From Streptomyces sp. NBC_01237 (lineage in GTDB: Bacteria; Actinomycetota; Actinomycetes; Streptomycetales; Streptomycetaceae), in the NCBI RefSeq assembly GCF_035917275.1, contig NZ_CP108508.1, positions 3,782,001 through 3,846,000 of the forward strand: a stretch of 64,000 nucleotides of DNA, written 5' to 3'. Shown in pieces: positions 40,286 to 49,295 of the stretch (positions are counted from its first letter, which is position 1; each line of letters begins with the position of its first letter). The translations under genes and the position numbers were made by a program. The notes under the pieces are model-generated. The model had not been told where the DNA came from. It saw only the letters and a list, made by a program, of their open reading frames with translations, and did no database searches.

Positions 40286-40801
40286 TCAGAAGACGTACGC
40301 GTCTCCGGTGGACGGCGCGAGCACCTCATGCACGTTGTTGCGCGGGTCGCGGTCCACCGCGCCCCCGTTCCACACCGTGTCGATGCGCACGACCACCTCG
40401 GCGGGCCGGCCCGCGAGCCGCAGATCGAAAGCGGTCCGCCGCTCCTGGCCGTCCGCGGCCAGCGCCCCCGTCCCGCACAGCACCGTCCGGCTCCCGCCCC
40501 GCAGACAGCCCGGCGGCAGCCCCCGGGGGGCGGAGAACGGCTCGGAGAAGCGCAGCCGTACCGTCGCATCCGCCAGATCCGCCGGACCCCGGTTCTCGCT
40601 CCGGAGCCAGACCCCGAGCCGGTCGCCCCACAGCGAGACATGACCGTGGTGGGAGACGTCCGCCCGCGGCCCCGCCTCCCTGCCGGGGGCCGCCGGGGTG
40701 GCCGCGGCCGAACCGCCCGTTCCCGCCGCCGGGATCACCGCCGTCGCCATCATCGCCGCGGCTGCGGACAGCACCAGGAGAGCTCTACGCGTCACTACCA
40801 T
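40286..40801 (-). CDS. Secreted protein, unknown function
   Basis: A 171-residue exported protein. Signal peptide TRRALLVLSAAAAMMATAVIPAAG covers about residues 4-27. The mature part is beta-rich (SHHGHVSLWGDRLGVWLRSENRGPADLADATVRLRF) with a Cys pair (CLRGG...VLCGTG), resembling a DUF11/CARDB-type immunoglobulin-like adhesion domain. ATG 40801 gives the best N-terminus. It overlaps no other gene and may be monocistronic. Confidence 0.65.
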   Translation of the reverse strand: MVVTRRALLVLSAAAAMMATAVIPAAGTGGSAAATPAAPGREAGPRADVSHHGHVSLWGDRLGVWLRSENRGPADLADATVRLRFSEPFSAPRGLPPGCLRGGSRTVLCGTGALAADGQERRTAFDLRLAGRPAEVVVRIDTVWNGGAVDRDPRNNVHEVLAPSTGDAYVF

Positions 40802-40898
40802 GCCCGGAACATACCGATCGCTGCGAATCATCCCTATTTAATGACCGGCCCGACGCGCCCGCAGCAACCCGCACAGCCCACCGCGCGCCGGGGCACAG

Positions 40899-40976
40899 CC
40901 CGCACCGTCCCCCCACGGCCCGCACCGCCCGCACCGTCCCCCCACCGCCCGCACCGTCCCCCCACGGCCCGCACCG
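40899..40976. repeat. 20-bp GC-rich tandem repeat
   Basis: CCCGCACCGTCCCCCCACGG repeats three times with small changes (40899, 40928, 40948), separated by a 9-base half unit CCCGCACCG. It lies just upstream of the ynfA-like gene and shows recent slippage-type expansion. Confidence 0.75.
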
Positions 40977-41009
40977 CCCCCACGCACCACCGCGTGAAAT
41001 TCTGCCGTC

Positions 41010-41345
41010 ATGCTCTTCGCCCGCTCCGCCGCCCTGTTCGTCGTCGCCGCCCTCTTCGAGATCGGTGGCGCCTGGCTCGTCTGGCAGGGAGTACGGGAGC
41101 ACCGGGGCTGGATCTGGATCGGCGCCGGAGTCATCGCCCTGGGCGCGTACGGTTTCGTGGCCACGCTCCAGCCGGACGGCGAGTTCGGCCGCATCCTCGC
41201 CGCGTACGGCGGGGTCTTCGTCGCCGGGTCGATCGCCTGGGGCGTGGTCGCCGACGGCTACCGCCCCGACCGCTGGGACGTCATCGGCGCGCTGGTCTGC
41301 CTGGCGGGCATGGCCCTGATCATGTACGCCCCGCGCGGGCGCTGA
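41010..41345 (+). CDS. YnfA/UPF0060-family membrane protein
   Basis: A 111-residue membrane protein with four helices. The signature [18 protein letters not shown] near residue 16 and [40 protein letters not shown] near the end define the UPF0060/YnfA group, a small branch of the drug/metabolite-transporter fold. The function of this group is not settled. The start at 41010 lacks a strong ribosome site (GAAATTC), but the frame is otherwise clear. Confidence 0.9.
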   Translation: MLFARSAALFVVAALFEIGGAWLVWQGVREHRGWIWIGAGVIALGAYGFVATLQPDGEFGRILAAYGGVFVAGSIAWGVVADGYRPDRWDVIGALVCLAGMALIMYAPRGR

Positions 41346-41452
41346 ACCCGCCGCTGACGGCCCCGCTCCGGTGTCCGCGCGGCCGCCGGAACCCGTCCGC
41401 GCCGGCCTGCCTATCCTTGGCCCGTACCGATCAGCTGTCCGAGGAGATCGCC

Positions 41453-42211
41453 ATGGCCGCCACCCCCATCGCCGTCATCACCGGCGCGAGCAGCGGCATC
41501 GGCGCCGCGACCGCCCGGCAGCTGGCCGCCGCCGGTTACCGCGTCGTGCTCACCGCCCGCCGAGAGGACCGCATCGAGGCGCTCGCCGCCGAGATCACCG
41601 CAGCCGGTCACCAGGCGACGGCGTACGCCCTGGACGTCACCGACCGCGCCGCCGTGGACGAGTTCGCCACCGCGTTCCGCAGCCTCGCCGTGCTCGTCAA
41701 CAACGCGGGCGGGGCGCTCGGCGCCGACCCCGTCGCGTCCGGCGACCCGGCGGACTGGCGCCAGATGTACGAGACGAACGTCATCGGCACCCTGAACGTC
41801 ACCCAGGCCCTGCTCCCCGCCCTCACCGCGAGCGGCGACGGCACCATCGTGGTCCTCACCTCGACCGCGGGCCTGTCCACCTACGAGGGCGGCGGCGGCT
41901 ACGTGGCGGCCAAGCACGGCGAACACGTCCTGGCCGAGACCCTGCGCCTGGAGATCGTCGGCACCCCGGTCCGCGTCATCGAGGTCGCCCCCGGCATGGT
42001 CAGGACCGAGGAGTTCGCGACCACCCGCTTCCGCGGCGACACCGAGAAGGCGGCCAAGGTCTACGCGGGCGTCGACGCCCCCCTGACCGCCGACGACGTG
42101 GCCGACACGATCACCTGGGCCATCACCCGCCCCAGCCACGTCAACATCGACCTCCTGGTGGTCCGCCCCCGCGCCCAGGCCTCCAACTCCAAGGTCCACC
42201 GGACGCTCTGA
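41453..42211 (+). CDS. Short-chain dehydrogenase/reductase (YdfG-like)
   Basis: A 252-residue classical SDR. Motifs: VITGASSGIGAATARQLA (cofactor), NNAGGALGAD, catalytic Ser in LTSTAGLSTYEG, Tyr-Lys in GGYVAAKHGEHV and VAPGMVRTEEF. It most resembles the serine/3-hydroxy acid dehydrogenases (YdfG), with an Arg in the cofactor pocket (TARRED) favouring NADP. GAGGAG six bases before ATG 41453 fixes the start. The role is not evident from neighbours. Confidence 0.92.
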   Translation: MAATPIAVITGASSGIGAATARQLAAAGYRVVLTARREDRIEALAAEITAAGHQATAYALDVTDRAAVDEFATAFRSLAVLVNNAGGALGADPVASGDPADWRQMYETNVIGTLNVTQALLPALTASGDGTIVVLTSTAGLSTYEGGGGYVAAKHGEHVLAETLRLEIVGTPVRVIEVAPGMVRTEEFATTRFRGDTEKAAKVYAGVDAPLTADDVADTITWAITRPSHVNIDLLVVRPRAQASNSKVHRTL

Positions 42212-42281
42212 CCCGACGGGGCGGAGCCGGGCGGCCGAGGGCCACGGGCCGAGGTCCGATCACCGGGACCGACAGGGCCCG

Positions 42282-43475
42282 TCAGCCCTTGACGCACACC
42301 ACCTGCTTGAGCTTCGCCACGACCTCGACGAGGTCCCGCTGCTGATCGATGACCTGCTCGATCGGCTTGTACGCGGCCGGGATCTCGTCCACGACGCCGG
42401 AGTCCTTACGGCACTCCACACCCCGCGTCTGCTCCTCCAGGTCCTTCGTGGAGAAGCGCCGCTTCGCCGCGCCACGGCTCATCCGGCGCCCCGCACCGTG
42501 CGACGCCGAGTTGAACGACTTCTCGTTGCCCAGGCCCTTCACGATGTACGAGCCGGTGCCCATGGAGCCCGGAATGATCCCGAACTCACCCGCTCCGGCG
42601 CGGATCGCGCCCTTGCGGGTGACCAACAGGTCGAGGCCGTCGTAGCGTTCGGCACTGACGTAGTTGTGGTGGCAGCTGATCTCGGGCTCGAAGGTGACCT
42701 TCGCCTTCTTGAACTCCCGGCGCACGACGTCCTGGAAGAGCTTCATCATGATCGCGCGGTTGTACTTCGCGTACTCCTGCGCCCAGAAGAGGTCGTTGCG
42801 GTACGCCGCCATCTGCGGGGTGTCCGCGATGAAGACGGCCAGGTCACGGTCTACGAGGTCCTGGTTGTGCGGCAGCTTCTGCGCCTGGCCGATGTGGAAG
42901 TCGGCCAGTTCCTTGCCGATGTTCCGGGATCCGGAGTGCAGCATCAGCCAGACCGAACCTGTCTCGTCGAGACAGAATTCAATGAAGTGATTGCCGGAGC
43001 CGAGCGTTCCCATCTGCTTTGTGGCGCGTTCCTGACGGAATTTGACCGCATCGGCGACCCCATTGAACCGCCCCCAGAAGTCGTCCCACCCCGACGTCGC
43101 GAACCCGTGCAGTGAGCTCGGGTCCACCATGTCGCCGTGCATCCCCCGGCCCACCGGAATGGCCTGCTCGATCTTCGAGCGCAGCCGCGAGAGGTCACCC
43201 GGCAGATCGTTGGCGGTCAGGGACGTCTTCACCGCGGACATACCGCAGCCGATGTCCACACCCACCGCCGCCGGGCAGACCGCGCCATGCATCGCGATCA
43301 CCGAACCGACGGTCGCGCCCTTGCCGAAGTGGACGTCGGGCATCACCGCGAGGCCCTTGATCCAGGGGAGTGTGGCCACGTTCTGAAGCTGCCGCATCGC
43401 GACGTCCTCGACCGAAGCCGGGTCGGCCCACATCCGGATGGGAACCTTCGCCCCCGGTATCTCCACGTACGACAT
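42282..43475 (-). CDS. rtcB: tRNA-splicing ligase RtcB-like
   Basis: A 397-residue GTP- and Mn-dependent RNA ligase that joins 2',3'-cyclic phosphate to 5'-OH ends. Motifs VGVDIGCGM with Asp/Cys ligands, GSGNHFIEF, HSGSRNIGK, HHNYVSAERY and the guanylylated His in ASHGAGRRMSRGAAK are all intact. Length is shorter than E. coli RtcB but normal for one bacterial subgroup. RtcA/archease partners are not next to it. GAGGGG lies just upstream of ATG 43475. Confidence 0.95.
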   Translation of the reverse strand: MSYVEIPGAKVPIRMWADPASVEDVAMRQLQNVATLPWIKGLAVMPDVHFGKGATVGSVIAMHGAVCPAAVGVDIGCGMSAVKTSLTANDLPGDLSRLRSKIEQAIPVGRGMHGDMVDPSSLHGFATSGWDDFWGRFNGVADAVKFRQERATKQMGTLGSGNHFIEFCLDETGSVWLMLHSGSRNIGKELADFHIGQAQKLPHNQDLVDRDLAVFIADTPQMAAYRNDLFWAQEYAKYNRAIMMKLFQDVVRREFKKAKVTFEPEISCHHNYVSAERYDGLDLLVTRKGAIRAGAGEFGIIPGSMGTGSYIVKGLGNEKSFNSASHGAGRRMSRGAAKRRFSTKDLEEQTRGVECRKDSGVVDEIPAAYKPIEQVIDQQRDLVEVVAKLKQVVCVKG

Positions 43476-43639
43476 AACCCCTCGATTCCCCCGAAAAGAT
43501 GGAAAGCGCAAAACCGGTGCCAAGATCGGCAAATGAGTCGGCCGACCGGCATTCACAGCGGTGCGTGCGATACACATTGTGTCCATCGGCCGCCTCCGAG
43601 CGGCAACCTGTTTTCTCGTACCGAAGGGAGCCTGGGACC

Positions 43640-44461
43640 GTGCGACACATGGCGTACGTACCCGGCGTCGCGCTCCTCGCAGCGCTCGTCGTCGGCTGCA
43701 GTTCCGGCTCGGACGGCGACGCCGGCGACGCCGACAGCAAGCCGGGCAGCCCCACGGTCTCGGCCGCGCCCCCCGGCAAGTACCGCACGCTGCCCGAGGC
43801 TTGCCGCGCCGTGCCGCCCGGCACGCTGAGGGACCTGCTCCCCGGCACCGCCGAACTGCCGCAGGACCAGCAGGAGAAGGTCTTCCAGGGGGCCCCGTCC
43901 GTCACCTATGACACCGATCGCAAGGTCGGCTGCACCTGGAAGTCCCAGGCCCCGGACGGGTCCCGGAACCTGGTCATCGACTTCGAGCGCGTCGTGTCGT
44001 ACGACCCCGCCGTCAGCGACGACGACCGCGCCCGCGACGTGTACGCGCAACGGGAGAACGCGGCCGACCTGCCGACCGCCGCCGCGCCCCACGAGGACGA
44101 GAAGAAGGACAAGGAGGGGGAGAAGAAGGGCAAGGCATCGGTCACTCCGTCCGGCACCGCCACCACCCCTTCCGCTCCCGCCACCGACGCCTCGTCCGGC
44201 AGCGGTAGCGACACCGACGACCTCCGGCCGCGCGTCCTGGACCACCTCGGAGACACCGCGTTTCTGGACGATCTGCTCACACAGGCAGGTTCCACCGCAC
44301 AGCACCGCACCGTCAGCGTGGTATTCCGCACATCGAACGTCATCGTGACGGTCCAGTACACCGAGCAGCCGTCCCTCGTCACCGAGGTGCCCGACAGCAG
44401 GGAACTCCAGGAGAAGGCCCAGGCACTGGCCCGGAAGCTGGCCGAGGGGCTCAGCGAGTAG
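43640..44461 (+). CDS. DUF3558-like lipoprotein
   Basis: A 273-residue lipoprotein: signal peptide about 1-18, lipobox VVGC followed by SSGSDGDAG..., then a domain with Cys pair (CRAV, CTWK) and an internal Lys/Glu-rich insert (about residues 155-185) rich in EKKDKEGEKKGK. The layout resembles the DUF3558 family of actinobacterial lipoproteins. GTG 43640 has GGGAG about ten bases upstream. A similar lipoprotein follows at 44643, suggesting a recent duplication or paired function. Confidence 0.78.
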   Translation: MRHMAYVPGVALLAALVVGCSSGSDGDAGDADSKPGSPTVSAAPPGKYRTLPEACRAVPPGTLRDLLPGTAELPQDQQEKVFQGAPSVTYDTDRKVGCTWKSQAPDGSRNLVIDFERVVSYDPAVSDDDRARDVYAQRENAADLPTAAAPHEDEKKDKEGEKKGKASVTPSGTATTPSAPATDASSGSGSDTDDLRPRVLDHLGDTAFLDDLLTQAGSTAQHRTVSVVFRTSNVIVTVQYTEQPSLVTEVPDSRELQEKAQALARKLAEGLSE

Positions 44462-44642
44462 ACCCGTCACGGCCGCCGCCGCGCGGGCGGATTCCGGTCC
44501 GCCGACGTCCGTGACCGTGGCGGCATCCGGCCCCCGTCCGTCGTACCGTGGCTCTTCGGCAACACCCCCACCGACCGGCCGCCCGCCGAGAGACCGCCCG
44601 CCCGCACGACCGAGATCTCCGTGCCATCCGAGTGAAGGAACC

Positions 44643-45497
44643 ATGCACCGATCAGCCCCGCGACTGTCCCGCATACTCGCCTGCGCCGCCGTTCCGGTGA
44701 TGCTCGTAGCCGCCGGCTGCTCGTCGGACTCCGACGGCAAGAAGGACTCGGGCTCCTCCTCGGCCGCATCCCCCAGCGCGAAGAAGTCGAAGGCGACCGT
44801 CGAGCCGGCGAAGTTCGACGCCCTGCCCGACCCGTGCACCTCGATCACCAAGAAGACGATCGAGGACCTGGTGCCCAAGGCCAAGAAGAAGAACGGCACG
44901 GCCGGCAAGTCCAGCGACCTCACGGCCCGCGGCAGCTGCTCCTGGAACGGTCTGGACGACAACGGCGTCAAGGGTTCGCAGTACCGCTGGCTCGACGTCG
45001 GCTTCACCCGCTTCGACTCGGACCAGGCCCTGGGCAGCGGCGCCAAGCGCGCCGCGGACGACTACGCGAAGCAGATCACCAAGGCCCAGGCGACCGAGGA
45101 CGCCGAGAAGCTCGCGACGGCCCCCGTCACCGGCATCGGCGAGCAGGCCACCGCCGTCACCTACGGCCTGACCAAGACGAGCGAGGACTTCAAGTACGCG
45201 ACCGTGGTGGCGCGTACGGGCAACGTCGTCGTCACCCTCACCTACAACGGTGCGGGTTACGCGGGCGCCAAGACCCCCTCCGCCTCGGACATCCTGAAGG
45301 GCGCCGAGAAGGCGGCCAGGGAAGCGGTCGCCGCGGTCTCCGGGGACGACGGCTCAGAGGCCCCCTCCGCCACCACCGGCAGCCCCTCGACGAAGCCCAA
45401 GGCCAAGACCGACGCCAAGGACGACGGCAAGTCCGGCTCCGGCGACAAGGCCAACCCGAAGACGACCCGCAAGGCGTCCGCGAAGACCACGCACTAG
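44643..45497 (+). CDS. DUF3558-like lipoprotein, paralogue
   Basis: A 284-residue lipoprotein with signal peptide ending AAGC (Cys about 26), a Ser/Lys-rich linker, a DUF3558-like domain (DPCTSITKKTIEDLV, GSCSWNGLD) and a low-complexity Lys/Ser/Asp tail (TKPKAKTDAKDDGKSGSGDK). It is the downstream neighbour of the similar gene at 43640. AAGGAA lies six bases before ATG 44643. Function is unknown; membrane-bound extracytoplasmic protein. Confidence 0.8.
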   Translation: MHRSAPRLSRILACAAVPVMLVAAGCSSDSDGKKDSGSSSAASPSAKKSKATVEPAKFDALPDPCTSITKKTIEDLVPKAKKKNGTAGKSSDLTARGSCSWNGLDDNGVKGSQYRWLDVGFTRFDSDQALGSGAKRAADDYAKQITKAQATEDAEKLATAPVTGIGEQATAVTYGLTKTSEDFKYATVVARTGNVVVTLTYNGAGYAGAKTPSASDILKGAEKAAREAVAAVSGDDGSEAPSATTGSPSTKPKAKTDAKDDGKSGSGDKANPKTTRKASAKTTH

Positions 45498-45707
45498 TCA
45501 CCCCCGGGCCCGATCTGACGGCCCGGCAACAATGCCGCCGGGCGACCGAACGGCCCTGCCCAGAGACGCTTTTCCGAAGCCCGGCCCGCCCCCGCGGACC
45601 GGGCTTCGCCCCTCCCCGCGCAACGCGACCCGCACGCATGTGCCAGGCTGTGCCCGCGCCGGAGGTCGGAATCCGGGCGGAGAACGACATCGGGGAGGGG
45701 ATCGCGG

Positions 45708-47168
45708 GTGGCCGCGATGCAGCTGACACGCACGCACCGGATACTCATCGGGGTCGTCGTCGCCGGTGCGGTGCTCATCGCCGCGATCGGGTTCGCGGGC
45801 TCGTACGCCGCCGTGCGCGAGCTCGCGGAGCAGAAGGGCTTCGGGGACTTCTCCGTGGTCTTCCCGATCGGCATCGACGCCGGCATCTGCGTCCTGCTCG
45901 CGCTGGACCTCCTGCTGACGTGGATGCGTATCCCGTTCCCGCTGCTGCGCCAGACGGCCTGGCTGCTGACGGCCGCGACGATCGCGTTCAACGGTGCGGC
46001 CGCCTGGCCCGACCCGCTCGGCACCGGGATGCACGCCGTGATCCCGATCCTGTTCGTCGTCTCCGTCGAGGCCGCCCGCCACGCGGTGGGCCGGATCGCG
46101 GACATCACGGCCGACAAGCACATGGAGGGCGTGCGCCTCACGCGCTGGCTGCTCTCCCCCGTACCCACGTTCAAGCTGTGGCGCCGGATGAAGCTGTGGG
46201 AGCTGCGCAGCTACGAGCAGGTCATCAAGCTCGAACAGGACCGGCTGATCTACCAGGCCAGGCTCCAGGCCCGGTTCGGCCGCAACTGGCGCCGCAAGGC
46301 CCCGATCGAGTCCATGATGCCGCTGCGCCTGGCGAAGTACGGCGTTCCGCTCGCCGAGACCGCCCCCGCCGGACTCGCCGCCGCGGGTATCGAGCCCGCC
46401 CTGCTGCCGCCGGTCGAAGCCGGTCAGCCTCAGGGCGAGCTGCCGTACGTGCCGCAGCAGGAGCACGAGCAGGGCTACGAGCAGCAGCAGTACGGCGCCC
46501 CGCACCCGCAACAGCAGCAGCACCCCCAGCAGCACCCGCAACACCAGCAGCAGGTCCAGCAGGTCCAGCAGCAGCAACTCCAGCAGCAGTACCCGCAGCA
46601 ACAGGGCCCCGGCTCCCACGACAGTCCCTGGTTCGCGGCCCCGCAGGTCCCCGACAACGCGCACGAGAGCGCGTACAACCCGACGTACGTCGAGGGCCTG
46701 GAGCCCACCCCGGTCATGATCCCTTCGGGCCCCGGCGGCCGGACCCGCCCGCTCGGCAATGTGGGCACGATCGGCGCGGTCCCCCACCCCCGCGCCGCGG
46801 AACCGCAGCCGACGGCCGGAGAGCAGCAGCCGCAGGACCAGGCGCAGGATCAGCAGGAGCAACAGCCCCAGCCGCCGCTCCTGCACAAGCAGGAGCAGAG
46901 GCAGCAGCAGGCGCAGGACCAGGAAGCCGACGCGGCGCAGTCCGCCCGGCTGGCCGAGGCCGAGGCCGAGTTCGTGGGCATCGCGTACGAGGTCTACGCG
47001 GCGTACACCAACCAGAACCAGAGCTATCCGAGCCTGGAGATCCTGGACATACACCTCACCGACGGGCACAACGTGCATCACCCGGACAGTGAGGCCCTGC
47101 TCCGCCGGCTGATGCCGGAGTTCAAGAAGCGCTTCGACAGCGAGATGGAAGCCGAGCACATCGCATAA
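45708..47168 (+). CDS. DUF2637 membrane protein with Gln-rich linker
   Basis: A 486-residue protein. Residues about 10-125 contain four membrane helices (RILIGVVVAGAVLIAAIGFAG ... HAVIPILFVVSVEAARHAVG), the DUF2637 module typical of SpdB-like proteins of Streptomyces. After a basic cytoplasmic segment comes a long Gln/Pro-rich region with runs such as QQQHPQQHPQHQQQVQQ (about 255-300) and a second Gln-rich stretch near 370-410, before a conserved C-terminal folded domain (EFVGIAYEVYAAYTNQNQSY...). Homologues without the Gln runs exist, so they are probably expanded. GTG 45708 has GGAGGGG about seven bases upstream. Confidence 0.82.
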   Translation: MAAMQLTRTHRILIGVVVAGAVLIAAIGFAGSYAAVRELAEQKGFGDFSVVFPIGIDAGICVLLALDLLLTWMRIPFPLLRQTAWLLTAATIAFNGAAAWPDPLGTGMHAVIPILFVVSVEAARHAVGRIADITADKHMEGVRLTRWLLSPVPTFKLWRRMKLWELRSYEQVIKLEQDRLIYQARLQARFGRNWRRKAPIESMMPLRLAKYGVPLAETAPAGLAAAGIEPALLPPVEAGQPQGELPYVPQQEHEQGYEQQQYGAPHPQQQQHPQQHPQHQQQVQQVQQQQLQQQYPQQQGPGSHDSPWFAAPQVPDNAHESAYNPTYVEGLEPTPVMIPSGPGGRTRPLGNVGTIGAVPHPRAAEPQPTAGEQQPQDQAQDQQEQQPQPPLLHKQEQRQQQAQDQEADAAQSARLAEAEAEFVGIAYEVYAAYTNQNQSYPSLEILDIHLTDGHNVHHPDSEALLRRLMPEFKKRFDSEMEAEHIA

Positions 47169-47268
47169 CGGCGGCCCCTCACGCAACGGCCTTCCCTCGC
47201 ATAACGGCGGCCCCTCACGCAACGGCCGTCCCTCGCACAACGCCGGTCCCTCGCGCAACAGCCGTCCC
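47161..47268 (+). repeat. 36-bp tandem repeat spanning a gene's stop codon
   Basis: Three 36-base units start at 47161, 47197 and 47233 (TCGCATAACGGCGGCCCCTC...). The first contains the last codons and TAA of the DUF2637 gene; the second differs at one base and the third at several. They may be functional in message stability or merely slippage. Confidence 0.85.
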
Positions 47269-47324
47269 ACCGCCGAGCGCATCGCGCGACAGCCGCGCAC
47301 CTCGCGCACCTCGCGCACCAACGG

Positions 47325-47367
47325 CGGAAGGGCCGTCACCCAGGTCTCCGGGGTGACGGCCCTTCCG
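47325..47367. terminator. Bidirectional terminator
   Basis: A perfect 17-base inverted repeat (CGGAAGGGCCGTCACCC and complement) with a nine-base loop, between the DUF2637 gene and the convergent lysS gene. Confidence 0.85.
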
Positions 47368-47384
47368 TACGGGAAACGCGACGC

Positions 47385-49151
47385 CTACGCGCCCAGCAGC
47401 CTGCGTACCCGGTCCGCTCCCACGGCCAGCAGCAGCGTGGGCAGTCGCGGACCGGTGTCCCGGCTGACCAGCAGCCGGTACAGCAGGGCGAAGAACGACC
47501 GCTGGGCCGCCTTCAGCTCGGGCGTCGGCTTGGCGTCCGGCTCCAGACCGGCCAGCATCTTCGGCACCCCGTAGACGAGCGTCGTCAGCCCGTCCAGCGA
47601 CCAGTGCGAGTCCAGCCCCTCCAGGAGCAGCCGCAGCGACTCGCGGCCCTGCTCGTCCAGCGAGCCGAGCAGTTCCTTGTCCGGCTCGTCGCGCACGATC
47701 GTGCGGGCCTCGGCCGGGACCTGGGTGGTGATCCAGTTCTCGGCGCGGTCGAGGCGTGGACGGGCCTCGTCCAGCGAGGTCAGCGGGTTCTCCGGGTCCA
47801 GCTCGCCGAGAATGCGCAGCGTCTGGTCCTCGGCACCGGCGGTGATGTCGGCGACCGAGGCGAGGGTCCGGTACGGCAGGGGGCGCGGGGTGCTCGGCAG
47901 CTCACCGGCGGCCGTGCCGATCGCGCGGGCGTACGCGGCGGCGTCGGCGGGCAGCACCGAGCCGTCGGCGACCTTGCGGCCCAGCGAGTCCCACTCGTCG
48001 TACAGCCGCTGGATCTCCTGGTCGAAGGCGATCTTGAAGGACTGGTTGGGCTTGCGGCGGGCGTACAGCCAGCGCAGCAGCGGCGCCTCCATGATCTTCA
48101 GGGCGTCGGCCGGGGTGGGCACACCGCCCTTGCTGGAGGACATCTTCGCCATGCCGGAGATGCCGACGAACGCGTACATCGGGCCGATCGGCTGGACGCC
48201 GTCGAAGACCTCGCGCACGATCTGGCCGCCGACGACGAACGACGAGCCGGGCGAGGAGTGGTCCACGCCGCTGGGCTCGAAGATCACGCCCTCGTACGCC
48301 CAGCGCATCGGCCAGTCGACCTTCCAGACGAGCTTGCCGCGGTTGAACTCGTTCAGCCGAACCGTTTCGGCGAAGCCGCACGCCGAGCAGGTGTAGTTCA
48401 GCTCGGTGCTGTCGTCGTCGTACGAGGTGACGACGGTGAGGTCCTTCTCGCAGTTGCCGCAGTAGGGCTTGTACGGGAAGTAGCCCGCCGAGCTGCCGCT
48501 GCCGTCGTCCTCGTCGGCGGCGCCGGAGCCCTCGGCGGCCTCCAGCTCGGCCTCGTCGACCTTCTTCTGCTGCTGGGGCTTCTTGCCGCCCTTGCCCGCG
48601 GGACCGGCACCGGCCGCGCCGTCCTTCTTCGTCCGGTAGCGGTCCAGGACGGCGTCGATGTCACCGCGGTGCTTCATCGCGTGCAGGATCTGCTCGCGGT
48701 ACGTACCGGCGGTGTACTGCTCCGTCTGGCTGATTCCGTCGTACTCGACGCCCAGCTCGTCCAGCGCGCCCGTCATCGCGGCCTTGAAGTGCTCGGCCCA
48801 GTTGGCGTACGCCGATCCGGCCGGGGCGGGCACCGAGGTCAGCGGCTTGCCGATGTGCTCGGCCCAGGACGCGTCGACGCCGGGGACCCCGTTCGGGACC
48901 TTGCGGTAGCGGTCGTAGTCGTCCCAGGAGATCAGGTGCCGCACGGTGTACCCGCGGCGGCGGATCTCGTCGGCGACCAGGTGCGGGGTCATGACCTCGC
49001 GGAGGTTGCCGAGGTGGATCGGGCCCGAAGGGGAGAGCCCGGAGGCGACGACGACCGGTTTGCCAGGCGCACGACGCTCCGATTCGGCGATGACATCGTC
49101 CGCGAAGCGGGAGACCCAGTCGGTCTCGGTGCTGCTCTGACTCTCGGCCAC
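47385..49151 (-). CDS. lysS: Class I lysyl-tRNA synthetase
   Basis: A 588-residue class I (archaeal-type) LysRS, not the common class II enzyme. The HIGH-like motif is [11 protein letters not shown] near residue 44, and the KMSKS equivalent is [11 protein letters not shown] near 320. Two C-x2-C pairs (CGNCEK, CSACGF) form a zinc knuckle near 225-255. A low-complexity Lys/Gln insert ([10 protein letters not shown], near 190-205) precedes it. GTG 49151 is chosen; GTG 49160 and ATG 49184 are in-frame alternatives. A longer fused frame in this region is spurious. Divergent from argS. Confidence 0.95.
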   Translation of the reverse strand: MAESQSSTETDWVSRFADDVIAESERRAPGKPVVVASGLSPSGPIHLGNLREVMTPHLVADEIRRRGYTVRHLISWDDYDRYRKVPNGVPGVDASWAEHIGKPLTSVPAPAGSAYANWAEHFKAAMTGALDELGVEYDGISQTEQYTAGTYREQILHAMKHRGDIDAVLDRYRTKKDGAAGAGPAGKGGKKPQQQKKVDEAELEAAEGSGAADEDDGSGSSAGYFPYKPYCGNCEKDLTVVTSYDDDSTELNYTCSACGFAETVRLNEFNRGKLVWKVDWPMRWAYEGVIFEPSGVDHSSPGSSFVVGGQIVREVFDGVQPIGPMYAFVGISGMAKMSSSKGGVPTPADALKIMEAPLLRWLYARRKPNQSFKIAFDQEIQRLYDEWDSLGRKVADGSVLPADAAAYARAIGTAAGELPSTPRPLPYRTLASVADITAGAEDQTLRILGELDPENPLTSLDEARPRLDRAENWITTQVPAEARTIVRDEPDKELLGSLDEQGRESLRLLLEGLDSHWSLDGLTTLVYGVPKMLAGLEPDAKPTPELKAAQRSFFALLYRLLVSRDTGPRLPTLLLAVGADRVRRLLGA

Positions 49152-49295
49152 GGTCGGCACGTCCTTCTCTCGTGTAGGTCCCATCGGGGGGCACCGCCCA
49201 TTCTCCCAGGTACCACCCACAGCGCGAAAACGGCTTTGCGCCGCGTGGGATACTCGGGTGATCCCCTGTACCCCTACGGAAACGGCAGCCAGGCC

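Noticed and set aside
47161..47268. 36-bp repeats as a CRISPR array
   Set aside because: Units are head-to-tail with no spacers between and include the end of a coding gene, so they are tandem duplications.
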